From Lachnospiraceae bacterium (lineage in GTDB: Bacteria > Bacillota > Clostridia > Lachnospirales > Lachnospiraceae): a stretch of 34,203 nt of DNA. The stretch spans positions 1 through 34,203 of the forward strand of contig JAFRWN010000084.1 of NCBI GenBank assembly GCA_017437965.1, written 5' to 3'. The position numbers and the translations under genes are program-made. Shown in pieces: positions 8,246-15,672 of this stretch. The notes beneath the pieces are model-generated. The model was not told where the DNA came from. It did not search any database and saw nothing but the letters and a program-made list of their open reading frames with translations. How positions within the stretch are numbered: the first letter of the stretch is position 1; every line of letters begins with the position of its first letter.

Positions 8246-9007
8246 ATGGCAGACAGATTTGCAAGAACGGAGCTTCTTGTCGGAAGCGAGGCTCTGGAAA
8301 AATTAGCAGGGAAAAAGGTGGCCGTGTTTGGCGTCGGCGGAGTCGGTGGTTTTGTGTGCGAGGCTCTTTGCCGGAGTGGAGTCGGGAAGTTTCTTCTTGT
8401 GGATGATGACACGGTAAATGTCACGAACATAAACCGCCAGATAATCGCGCTTGAAAGCACGATAGGAAGGCCAAAAACCGAGGTGATGAGGGAGAGGATG
8501 CTTGACATAAATCCGGAGGCAAGTGTTGAAATCCGAAATTGCTTTTTCCTCCCTGAAAACGCAGACACTTTTGATTTTTCGGAATATGATTATGTGGTCG
8601 ATGCCGTCGATACCGTGACAGCAAAGCTTGCGATAATAATGAAAGCAAAGGAATGCGGAGTGCCCGTGATCTCGGCAATGGGTGCGGGAAACAAGCTGGA
8701 CCCTACCGGGTTTAAGGTGGCTGACATATATGAAACCACAGGCTGTCCGCTTGCCCGCATCATGCGAAAGGAACTGAAGAAAAGAGGAGTGGAAAGCCTG
8801 AAGGTAGTATATTCCGACGAAAAGCCGCTTGAGCCTTTGAAAATAGAAAGCGGGAATGAAATGGACAGCGTGCCGGAAGAAACCGTAGATATCCACAAAA
8901 AGCGCAGCACTCCGGGAAGCATAGCCTTTGTGCCGTCGGTCTGCGGACTGATCATTGCGTCTGAGGTTGTAAAAGATTTGATAATAGAGCCGGAAACCGG
9001 TAAATAA
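8246..9007 (+). CDS. tcdA: tRNA threonylcarbamoyladenosine dehydratase TcdA
   Basis: A 253-residue E1-like ThiF-fold enzyme that dehydrates t6A at tRNA position 37 to cyclic t6A using ATP. The nucleotide-binding GVGGVGG is at 29-35, followed by the conserved DDDTVNVTNINRQ region (53-65), the DAVDTVTAK segment and a later GCPLARIMRKELKKRG stretch characteristic of the TcdA/CsdL branch rather than MoeB or ThiF. It starts 4 bases after larE and is followed 44 bases later by tex, so the three are probably one transcript. No cysteine desulfurase partner (CsdA/CsdE) is visible nearby. Confidence 0.9.
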   Translation: MADRFARTELLVGSEALEKLAGKKVAVFGVGGVGGFVCEALCRSGVGKFLLVDDDTVNVTNINRQIIALESTIGRPKTEVMRERMLDINPEASVEIRNCFFLPENADTFDFSEYDYVVDAVDTVTAKLAIIMKAKECGVPVISAMGAGNKLDPTGFKVADIYETTGCPLARIMRKELKKRGVESLKVVYSDEKPLEPLKIESGNEMDSVPEETVDIHKKRSTPGSIAFVPSVCGLIIASEVVKDLIIEPETGK

Positions 9008-9051
9008 AACTTGCCATCAAGTAAAGAAAATATAAGGAAAAAGGAAAAAAC

Positions 9052-11199
9052 ATGGAAATCAATAAAATTTTGGCAGAAGAATTCAAACTTAAACTTAGTC
9101 AGGTGGACAACACGATTGCTCTGCTTGACGATGATAAAACAATACCCTTCATTGCGAGATACCGTAAGGAACTGACAGGCTCGCTTGACGACCAGGTGCT
9201 GCGTGCGCTTTCCGACAGACTTAATTATCTTCGCAACATGGAAAAGCGCCGCGAGGAAATCAAGAAATCCATTGCAGAACAGGAAAAACTGACTCCCGAG
9301 CTTGAAAAGGCCATTGACGAGGCAAAGACCATGGTTGAGCTCGAGGATATCTACAGACCTTACAGACCCAAGAGAAAAACCAGGGCGTCGGTCGCAAAGG
9401 AAAAGGGACTCGAGACTCTTGCAGTTCTTATTCTTTCACAGAAAAAGGAAGTGAATCCCGAGAAAGAGGCAGAAAGCTTTATCGATACCGAAAAGGGAGT
9501 AAACGACATATCCGAGGCTCTTGGCGGCGCAAAGGATATCATTGCGGAAACAGTGTCGGATGATGCTGAGCTAAGAAAGAAAATCAGGAAGTTTTTCTTC
9601 ACTTCGGGAACGATTGCGTCTACGGCCGCTAAGGAGGATTCCGACGAGGTTTACAAGAATTATTTTGCCTATGAAGAGGGCGTTTCTAAGACCACGGGTT
9701 ACAAGGTGCTTGCACTTGACCGTGGCGAAAAAGAAGGCGCACTCAAGGTAAGTGTGAATCTTCCCGAGGGCGAGGCGGAAAAGATATGCAAGAGAGAATA
9801 TGTGAAAAATGAATCTGCTTCGGCTGCTTTAGTAGCGGAGGCATGTGACGATTCGTTCTTGCGGCTTATCCGTCCTTCGGTTGAAAGGGAAATCCGTTCC
9901 GAGCTTTCGGAAAAGGCCCAGGAGGGCGCGATCAAGGTATTTGCGTCAAACCTCAGGCAGTTACTGATGGCACCTCCGGTAAAAGGCAAGGTGACACTTG
10001 GGCTTGACCCGGGCTATGCCCATGGCTGCAAGGCGGCAGCGGTAGACGAGACAGGAAAGGTGCTTGCGACCGCTATCGTATATCTCACGCCTCCGAGACA
10101 GGATACCGCAAAGGCAAAGATGATACTCGGAAACATAATAAAAAAATTCAATGTAACAGCGATAGCGATAGGAAACGGAACCGCATCCCGCGAGACCGAA
10201 AGCTTTACCGCGGAGCTGATTAAGGAAATGCCGCACAAGGTAAGCTATATGGTTGTTTCGGAGGCGGGAGCTTCGGTATATTCCGCATCAAAGCTTGCGG
10301 CTGAGGAATTTCCGGACTATGACGTATCGCTCCGTTCCGCAGTCTCGATCGCAAGGAGACTGCAGGATCCGCTTGCAGAGCTTGTAAAAATTGACCCCAA
10401 GGCCATAGGTGTCGGACAGTACCAGCATGACATGCCTCCGGCAAGGATGGATGAGGCTTTGGGCGGAGTGGTCGAGGACTGCGTGAATGCGGTCGGCGTC
10501 GATGTCAATACCGCTTCACATTCCCTGCTTTCGCATATTGCGGGCATCAATTCGGCCGTGGCCAAAAACATTGTGAAATTCCGCGAGGAGAACGGCGCCT
10601 TTACGGACAGAAAGCAGTTACTGAAGGTAAACAAACTCGGAGCCAAGGCCTATGAGCAGTGCGCAGGCTTCCTTCGTGTGCCCGGCGGAAAGAATCCTTT
10701 TGACAATACGGGCATCCATCCCGAATCATACGCGGTTGCAGGAGAACTGCTTAAAGCATGCAGTCTTGACATAAAAGATATCGGAGATACCGAAAAGCTC
10801 AAAAAAGCATTAAAAACGGTCTCCCTCGACAAAGTATCAAAGGAGACCGGTGCGGGTATTCCTACTCTTACCGACATCGCAAAGGAGCTTGAAAAGCCCG
10901 GAAGGGATCCGAGAGATGAGCTGCCGCCGCCTTTAATGAGAGACGGCAACGTCATGGAACTTAAGGATCTGAAGCCCGGTATGGAACTCATGGGCACTGT
11001 CAGGAACGTAATAGATTTCGGAGCCTTTGTGGACATCGGAGTTCACGAGGACGGGCTTGTGCATATCTCGCAGATCTGCGACCGTTACATAAAGCACCCG
11101 CTCGAAGCCGTAAAGGTCGGCGAGGTCGTAAAGGTAAAAGTACTTGATGTTGACATGAAACGTAAAAGGATTGCGCTTACAATGAAGGGTTTGACTTAA
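9052..11199 (+). CDS. tex: Tex family RNA-binding S1 protein
   Basis: The 715-residue protein is full length for Tex, a cytoplasmic nucleic-acid-binding protein linked to transcription and tolerance of stress and toxin expression. The N-terminal Tex domain includes YRPYRPKRKTRASVAKEKGLE (around 101-121, broken only here for length). A YqgF/RNase H-like domain follows, with TLGLDPGYAHGCK near 315-330, then a helix-hairpin-helix region around 490-560. A C-terminal S1 domain runs from about 643 to 712 (KPGMELMGTVRNVIDFGAFV). The 3' end overlaps the convergent GH5 gene by 23 bases. AAGGAAAAAGG precedes the ATG. Confidence 0.95.
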   Translation: MEINKILAEEFKLKLSQVDNTIALLDDDKTIPFIARYRKELTGSLDDQVLRALSDRLNYLRNMEKRREEIKKSIAEQEKLTPELEKAIDEAKTMVELEDIYRPYRPKRKTRASVAKEKGLETLAVLILSQKKEVNPEKEAESFIDTEKGVNDISEALGGAKDIIAETVSDDAELRKKIRKFFFTSGTIASTAAKEDSDEVYKNYFAYEEGVSKTTGYKVLALDRGEKEGALKVSVNLPEGEAEKICKREYVKNESASAALVAEACDDSFLRLIRPSVEREIRSELSEKAQEGAIKVFASNLRQLLMAPPVKGKVTLGLDPGYAHGCKAAAVDETGKVLATAIVYLTPPRQDTAKAKMILGNIIKKFNVTAIAIGNGTASRETESFTAELIKEMPHKVSYMVVSEAGASVYSASKLAAEEFPDYDVSLRSAVSIARRLQDPLAELVKIDPKAIGVGQYQHDMPPARMDEALGGVVEDCVNAVGVDVNTASHSLLSHIAGINSAVAKNIVKFREENGAFTDRKQLLKVNKLGAKAYEQCAGFLRVPGGKNPFDNTGIHPESYAVAGELLKACSLDIKDIGDTEKLKKALKTVSLDKVSKETGAGIPTLTDIAKELEKPGRDPRDELPPPLMRDGNVMELKDLKPGMELMGTVRNVIDFGAFVDIGVHEDGLVHISQICDRYIKHPLEAVKVGEVVKVKVLDVDMKRKRIALTMKGLT

Positions 11200-12319
11200 A
11201 CCATTCCCTTACCCACTTGCCCTGGTCTTTTAAATCCTCCTCGGCCCAGCCGGAAAGCTTCTCACAGCCGTTCACAAAGACTGCGCTTGATTCGGAGTGG
11301 TTTGAAAGGTTCCAGCACATGTAACTCAGGTTATTCTTATCAATAAGCTCTTTCCATGCTTCCGCGGAATCATAGTCAAGCTTTCCGTTCCCGGATGCAT
11401 CACATATACCGAATTCACTGATGAATACAGGGAGCCCTCCGTCTATGCACTGCTGGGCTCTTTTTCTTAAGCTCTCTTTGTGGGTTCCTGCATAGAAGTG
11501 GAGTGTATACATTACATTTTCGAAACTTAAGGGATCTGCGGCAGCCTTATGGATGTCCTGTGACCATGTGGGTGAGCCGACAAGCACTACGCAGTTCGGA
11601 TCGTTGGCGCGGATCACGGGAACCACTTCCTCTGCATAGCTCTTTACATCCTCCCAGCTGGGACCCGAGTTGGGTTCGTTGCAGATTTCATAGAGTATAT
11701 TGTCCTGACCGGCAAATTCCTTGCTGATCTCGTCAAAGAAGGCAAGAGCTTCGTCCTTATATTTGAGAGGAGTCTTGTCATGGAGTATGTGCCAGTCAAC
11801 GATGACGTACATGCCAAGCTCGGTCGCATACTTCACACCGTTCTTTACAAGGCCTTTAAGATATTCCTTGTCGCCTCCGTTGCAGTAACCCATGTTTTCG
11901 TCGGTGTACATTGCAATTCTTACGCAGTTGGTGTTCCAGTCATCGCGAAGTGTTTTGAAGGCTGCAAGGTTTACATATTTGGGGAACCATGCAATACCAT
12001 GTGTTGACATGCCTTTAAGCTGGAATTTGTTGCCATCCTTGTCCACAAGGTAGGCTCCGTTTACCGAAAGGGCACCATGTACCGAAAAGGGAGTGTCTGC
12101 TTCCGGAGTAGGAGTCTCGGTAGGTGCCTCGGTGGGAGCTTTCGTGGGAACATCTGTTACTTTTTCTGAAGATTTTGTATCTGCAGAACTGCTTTCTGCC
12201 ACGCTTGATTCGGAAGCTGAAGAGCTTGCGGAAGAACTGTCTGAAGATCCGCAGCCGGTAAATATCAATGCTGAAAGCATTGTTACAGCAAATATTTTAC
12301 AAAATTTTTTGATTCTCAT
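11177..12319 (-). CDS. GH5 endoglucanase-like lipoprotein
   Basis: The 380-residue protein has a lipoprotein signal with the acylated Cys23 in IFTGC, a Ser-rich stretch (24-50) and a Thr/Pro/Glu linker (about 55-75) that holds the enzyme away from the membrane. The catalytic domain (about 78-375) is glycoside hydrolase family 5, probably the cellulase-like subfamily 2. The acid/base Glu215 lies in CNEPN, the nucleophile Glu302 in ISEFG, His177 in DWH, and His274/Tyr276 in LHFY. It likely cleaves beta-1,4-glucans at the cell surface. AGGAGAGG precedes the ATG. The gene lies 29 bases downstream of an SDR gene on the same strand. Its 3' end overlaps tex by 23 bases, leaving no space for a separate terminator. 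Confidence 0.92.
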   Translation of the reverse strand: MRIKKFCKIFAVTMLSALIFTGCGSSDSSSASSSASESSVAESSSADTKSSEKVTDVPTKAPTEAPTETPTPEADTPFSVHGALSVNGAYLVDKDGNKFQLKGMSTHGIAWFPKYVNLAAFKTLRDDWNTNCVRIAMYTDENMGYCNGGDKEYLKGLVKNGVKYATELGMYVIVDWHILHDKTPLKYKDEALAFFDEISKEFAGQDNILYEICNEPNSGPSWEDVKSYAEEVVPVIRANDPNCVVLVGSPTWSQDIHKAAADPLSFENVMYTLHFYAGTHKESLRKRAQQCIDGGLPVFISEFGICDASGNGKLDYDSAEAWKELIDKNNLSYMCWNLSNHSESSAVFVNGCEKLSGWAEEDLKDQGKWVREWFKSNPSL

Positions 12320-12348
12320 AATTATCCTCTCCTATGTTAAACGAATTA

Positions 12349-13107
12349 TCATTCCAGCGATCCGATATATACCGGAATGTTTTTCTCTGCATATTCTACA
12401 GCATCTTCAAGGCTCATGCCATGGAAATATCCTGCGGCAAAATTGCGCCCCGACTTTTTGTCATCGACAAATGCTCCGACAACAACTCCCGGAAGCGAGC
12501 TTGCCGGATCATTTGGCGCATGAGGACCTCCGAGGTCAGTTCTGCACCAGCCGGGATCGGTTATGTTTATCATGACATCGGTTCCGTTATATACATTCGC
12601 AAGATCCATCGTCACTTTGTCAAGCGCTGCCTTGCTTGCAGAATAACCTGCCTGCTCGGGCTCACGTCTTATGCCGCTTGTGGTGTTTACGATACGTCCG
12701 AAACCATATTCCTTCATCTTGGGAAGAAAGTGATAGCAGATCATCATCGGAGCGATTGTGTTGATCTTAAAGCTCATTTCATAATCCGAAACCGGAGTCT
12801 TAAGATAGTCGGTTCTGTAGGCAATCTGTATGCCAGCATTGTTCAGAATGATATCAACCCTTACTCCGAGGGCGTCGATCTCCTCAAGCATTTTTTCAAC
12901 TGCCGTAAGATCTGAAAGCTCTGCGCCTACCGCATAGGCCTCTACGCCCAGTGCTTTTGCTTCATTAAGAGTTTTCTCACAGTTTTCCTTCGTCCTTGCC
13001 TGAAGGATAAGGTTGCACCCTCTTTCTGCTAAGAAAAGTGCTGCACCCCTGCCTATTCCTCTGCTTGCACCTGTAATGAGTGCCCAGCGTCCCTTTACAT
13101 CAACCAT
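12349..13107 (-). CDS. Short-chain dehydrogenase/reductase
   Basis: This is a 252-residue classical SDR with an N-terminal Rossmann fold. The cofactor motif TGASRGIG is at 12-19 and NNAG at 89-92. The catalytic Tyr155 and Lys159 lie in YSASK, with Ser144 in TTSG. The loop between Ser and Tyr is two residues shorter than in many family members. Ala-Arg after the second strand (LQARTK) favours NADP(H), though weakly. The substrate is unknown. It has its own promoter (13138-13166), an AGGAGGT site, and probably shares a transcript with the GH5 gene, so its substrate could be a sugar or a product of glucan breakdown; that is speculative. Confidence 0.9.
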   Translation of the reverse strand: MVDVKGRWALITGASRGIGRGAALFLAERGCNLILQARTKENCEKTLNEAKALGVEAYAVGAELSDLTAVEKMLEEIDALGVRVDIILNNAGIQIAYRTDYLKTPVSDYEMSFKINTIAPMMICYHFLPKMKEYGFGRIVNTTSGIRREPEQAGYSASKAALDKVTMDLANVYNGTDVMINITDPGWCRTDLGGPHAPNDPASSLPGVVVGAFVDDKKSGRNFAAGYFHGMSLEDAVEYAEKNIPVYIGSLE

Positions 13108-13137
13108 AAAATACCTCCTGAGGTTTATTTTTTTGCG

Positions 13138-13166
13138 ATTTTATCATTTTGGATTTTGTTTTTCAA
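13138..13166 (-). promoter_or_regulatory. Sigma-A promoter for SDR-GH5
   Basis: On the minus strand, TTGAAA (13166-13161) and TAAAAT (13143-13138) are 17 bases apart, about 30 bases upstream of the SDR start. No operator symmetry was obvious around it. Confidence 0.7.
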
Positions 13167-13309
13167 GTCCTTAAGGCAAAGAGGAAAAGAAAACACATTA
13201 AAAAATAAAGATTGTTTAAAATTCCCGGAAAACCGAAAAAAATGCAGATGAGCAGATGTATTACATTAAAAAAGAGCATGGCATATCTTAACTTTTTCTT
13301 AATTTTTCC
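13167..13309. other. AT-rich intergenic DNA between divergent promoters
   Basis: The divergent SDR and XRE genes are separated by about 302 bases. Apart from the two promoters, I see only AT-rich DNA with A-tracts. There is no convincing reading frame, hairpin with T-tract, or RNA gene. Confidence 0.6.
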
Positions 13310-13338
13310 TTGATATAATAGGGCTGTTGTAGTATAAT
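13310..13338 (+). promoter_or_regulatory. Strong sigma-A promoter for the XRE-CHAP bicistron
   Basis: TTGATA (13310-13315) and a perfect TATAAT (13333-13338) are 17 bases apart. Transcription would begin near 13345, leaving a leader of about 65 bases before the ATG at 13410. Confidence 0.85.
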
Positions 13339-13409
13339 ATAATTGCGTGGTTTTTTTCACACACGTAAGGGGCTTTTTGGTTAAAAGGTTTACACAGGAG
13401 AAGGACACA

Positions 13410-13820
13410 ATGGCAAAGAAAAAGGTTGGCGAGCTGATCAAAGAGGCAAGAACCTCTGCCGGTATGACCCAGGAACAGCTTGCAAGAAAAGTAAAGGAAA
13501 CCTCGGCCCAGGATATCAGTAAGGCTGAAAGAGGTGAACTTGAACTCAACAAGGAACAGCTTAAAGCAATAGCAAAGGCAACAGGGGTGACCCAGAAATC
13601 ACTTCTCGATGCCGCAGCAGGAAAGAGTCTGATGGTTAAACCGGCTGCCGCAAAGAAGACCTCATCAGGTACTTCATTAAGGCTCAGCGCAAATGAAAAG
13701 AAGCTCGTTGAACTTTACAGAGCGGCAAAGCCCGATCAAAGAAACTACGCCGTAGCGGTACTTAAGGGAAAAGTACCTACTCTGATGCAGAATATCGGCG
13801 GAATAATGGACATACTATAA
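13410..13820 (+). CDS. XRE-family transcriptional regulator
   Basis: A 136-residue DNA-binding protein with a helix-turn-helix at about 7-62 (GELIKEARTSAGMTQEQLAR, then SKAERGELELNKEQLKAIAK). A linker rich in Ala, Lys and Ser follows, then a short C-terminal helical domain (about 90-125). The ATG at 13410 follows AGGAG by 8 bases; an upstream in-frame start at 13347 has no ribosome binding site and coincides with the predicted transcription start. The gene runs straight into the CHAP-domain gene with no gap, so the regulator and the wall hydrolase are made together. It may regulate its own strong promoter; no operator symmetry was found. Confidence 0.9.
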   Translation: MAKKKVGELIKEARTSAGMTQEQLARKVKETSAQDISKAERGELELNKEQLKAIAKATGVTQKSLLDAAAGKSLMVKPAAAKKTSSGTSLRLSANEKKLVELYRAAKPDQRNYAVAVLKGKVPTLMQNIGGIMDIL

Positions 13821-13834
13821 TGGGAGGCAAAGCT

Positions 13835-15229
13835 TTGAAGAAAGCACATATCAAAAGACTGCTCAGCGGTCTTCTTGTAGCGGCACTTACCGTTGGTCTT
13901 TTGGGCTATACGGCACCTGTTACAAAAACCGCAAAGGCAGCTACGGGAGCAGATGTAGTAGCAATCGCAAATGCTGAAATAGGATATCACGAAAAAGAAA
14001 CAAATGCATATCTTGACGACAAATACGCTAATGCCGGAGATGAGAACTGGACGAAGTATGCCAGGGATGTAGGCTATAATCAGGAGGCAACTGCGGGAAA
14101 GAACAACCTCACCAGAGGATGGTGCGGCTTTTTCGTATGGTGGTGCCTGATGAAGGCTGGACTTCCGAAGACCGCCTATGCGGCAACCGGATCTCCTGAC
14201 TATGCAAGAAGATGGTACGTAAACAACGGACGCTGGCAGGCAAGAGGAAGCTACATTCCGAAGGCCGGAGACGTTATCCTTTTTGATCATTTAAGTAATG
14301 GCAAAAGAGACGGCGTTGCGGATCATATCGGTCTTGTGGAATATGTATCCGGCAGCTATGTCTACACTATTGAAGGTAATACCAGCAACATGGTAGCCAG
14401 CAGAAGCTATAAGCTTACCGATGCGGGTATCATGGGCTACGGAATCGTAAACTATGACGGAACACCGGTCCAGGTGCTTGACGAGACCGAAAATCCCGGA
14501 TATCCTTATTCAATCCCTGTAGGAACCTTCAAGAAGGGATCTACAGGCGTCGGAGTAAAGTGGATACAGACCGCACTCAACAATATAATGAATTCCGGTC
14601 TTGTGGTTGACGGTGATTTCGGTTCACTTACCGAAACTGCAGTAAAGAATTTCCAGACCATATATGCTATTGATGTTGACGGTGTTGTTGGAAACCAGAC
14701 CATCGAGAGACTGAAGGAAGCATGGGCCGATATACAGAAGAACGGCAAGGCAACCATAATTGAAACGGAGCCTGAGGTTACAAAGTATGCTGTTATCTTG
14801 AGTCTGCCTGCTACTAATAACGGCAGTCAGATAATAATCGACGGTATCGTTACCGGAGAATCCTATGCGGGAGATGTTACCTTCACAGTAGCATGTGATG
14901 AAGCCTGCGTTGTTGCCGTAAAGAAGGATACCGACGAAAGCTTCAGCGTTCTTAAGGCTGTGGCAACGGATGAGGAAAACAAATATTCATTTACCGTAAC
15001 TGTTGATGTTGATATGGAAATAGCGATAATAAAGCGTGGAGATATCAGTGGTGACGGAACTATTGATTCGGCGGATGCCATGCAGATACTGCGTGCAGAT
15101 GTCGGTAAGGCAGAGGTTTCAGAGCTTGAAATGCTTGCCGGAGATATTACCGGAGACGGCATTGTGAATTCGGCGGATGCCATGCAGATACTCAGATTTG
15201 ATGTCGGTAAAATGACACTTGAGTGGTAA
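13835..15229 (+). CDS. Secreted CHAP / PG-binding / dockerin-like cell-wall protein
   Basis: This 464-residue exported protein has a signal peptide (about 1-36, ending AKAA) and a CHAP-type amidase/endopeptidase domain (40-208; Cys97 in GWCGFF, His164 in ADHIGLV, Glu180-Asn182 in EGN). A PG_binding_1 domain (231-296) follows, then a beta-rich spacer (about 315-400). The C-terminal dockerin-like pair has calcium-loop repeats DISGDGTIDSADAMQILR (403-420) and DITGDGIVNSADAMQILR (437-454). It probably cuts or remodels peptidoglycan. I chose TTG 13835, 7 bases after GGGAGG; an ATG at 13820 overlaps the previous stop but has no clear ribosome binding site and would add five residues. The dockerin could bind a cohesin or be a calcium-binding relic; no cohesin is visible in the window. 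Confidence 0.9.
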   Translation: MKKAHIKRLLSGLLVAALTVGLLGYTAPVTKTAKAATGADVVAIANAEIGYHEKETNAYLDDKYANAGDENWTKYARDVGYNQEATAGKNNLTRGWCGFFVWWCLMKAGLPKTAYAATGSPDYARRWYVNNGRWQARGSYIPKAGDVILFDHLSNGKRDGVADHIGLVEYVSGSYVYTIEGNTSNMVASRSYKLTDAGIMGYGIVNYDGTPVQVLDETENPGYPYSIPVGTFKKGSTGVGVKWIQTALNNIMNSGLVVDGDFGSLTETAVKNFQTIYAIDVDGVVGNQTIERLKEAWADIQKNGKATIIETEPEVTKYAVILSLPATNNGSQIIIDGIVTGESYAGDVTFTVACDEACVVAVKKDTDESFSVLKAVATDEENKYSFTVTVDVDMEIAIIKRGDISGDGTIDSADAMQILRADVGKAEVSELEMLAGDITGDGIVNSADAMQILRFDVGKMTLEW

Positions 15230-15241
15230 AAAAACAGAATA

Positions 15242-15445
15242 TTATTCATCGGAAATATAGACTACCACATCTTCAATCCCGCAATTTAAAATGCGGCAGA
15301 GCTGGTTGAGGGTGTAGGTAGTTATATTTTCGTTCTTTTTCAGTCTTGCAAGCTGGCCACGGCTCATGCCGAAGTCCTTGATAAGCCTGTATTGCGAAAT
15401 ATTTTTTTCCTTCATTGTCTTCCATAAAGGAGCATAGCTGATCAT
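15242..15445 (-). CDS. Small Cro/XRE-type regulator
   Basis: The 67-residue protein is almost entirely a helix-turn-helix of the Cro/CI type: a WKTMKEKNISQYRLIK helix pair, a recognition region GMSRGQLARLKKNENITTY, then LNQLCRILNCGIEDVV. The tail is short and acidic. I chose the ATG at 15445 because AAAGGTG lies 8 bases upstream; an ATG at 15463 is in frame but would put that site inside the gene. It is convergent with the CHAP gene (12-base gap) and divergent from asnS. Its promoter contains a palindrome that could be its own operator. Confidence 0.85.
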   Translation of the reverse strand: MISYAPLWKTMKEKNISQYRLIKDFGMSRGQLARLKKNENITTYTLNQLCRILNCGIEDVVVYISDE

Positions 15446-15501
15446 ATAAGGTTCACCTTTCATTTAAGTATTACATTCAGAAAGAATTTATCCTTAGGCT
15501 T

Positions 15502-15535
15502 ATCATAAAATGTGATTCAAATCTTGACAATTGTC
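15502..15535 (-). promoter_or_regulatory. Promoter of the small XRE gene with palindrome at -35
   Basis: On the minus strand, TTGTCA (15530-15525) and TATGAT (15507-15502) are 17 bases apart. The perfect 10-base palindrome GACAATTGTC (15526-15535) overlaps the -35 element, as expected for an autoregulatory Cro-like operator. That function is inferred. Confidence 0.65.
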
Positions 15536-15607
15536 TATATACGGGGAACATATGTGCATGGACAGGGCTGAAAGCTTTAAAGAACAAAGAACATACAATC
15601 AATCCAC

Positions 15608-15636
15608 TTGACACGGAAAGCTTAAAATGTTAAAAT
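15608..15636 (+). promoter_or_regulatory. Sigma-A promoter of the asnS-asnA operon
   Basis: A consensus TTGACA (15608-15613) and TAAAAT (15631-15636) are 17 bases apart. Transcription should start near 15643, leaving a leader of only about 30 bases, too short for a T-box riboswitch. Confidence 0.88.
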
Positions 15637-15646
15637 ACCATGTTAG

Positions 15647-15658
15647 ATTGTATACAAT
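15647..15658. promoter_or_regulatory. Palindromic candidate operator in the asnS leader
   Basis: ATTGTATACAAT is a perfect 12-base palindrome immediately downstream of the predicted transcription start and directly before AAAGGAG (15659-15665). A matching half-site, ATACAATC, lies at 15593-15600 just upstream of the -35 element. Two sites flanking a promoter suggest a dimeric repressor; which protein binds is unknown. Confidence 0.55.
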
Positions 15659-15672
15659 AAAGGAGACGAGAA

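Noticed and set aside
8303..8896. 197-codon open frame antisense to tcdA
   Set aside because: It is a shadow of a well-identified conserved enzyme, with no start signal.
13370..13395. CTTTT/AAAAG symmetry in the XRE leader
   Set aside because: It is short and AT-rich and could easily arise by chance. There is no riboswitch-like structure.
15437..15672. T-box leader for asnS
   Set aside because: I looked for a GGTGG-ACC-type box and a specifier stem and found none. The predicted transcription start leaves only about 30 bases of leader.
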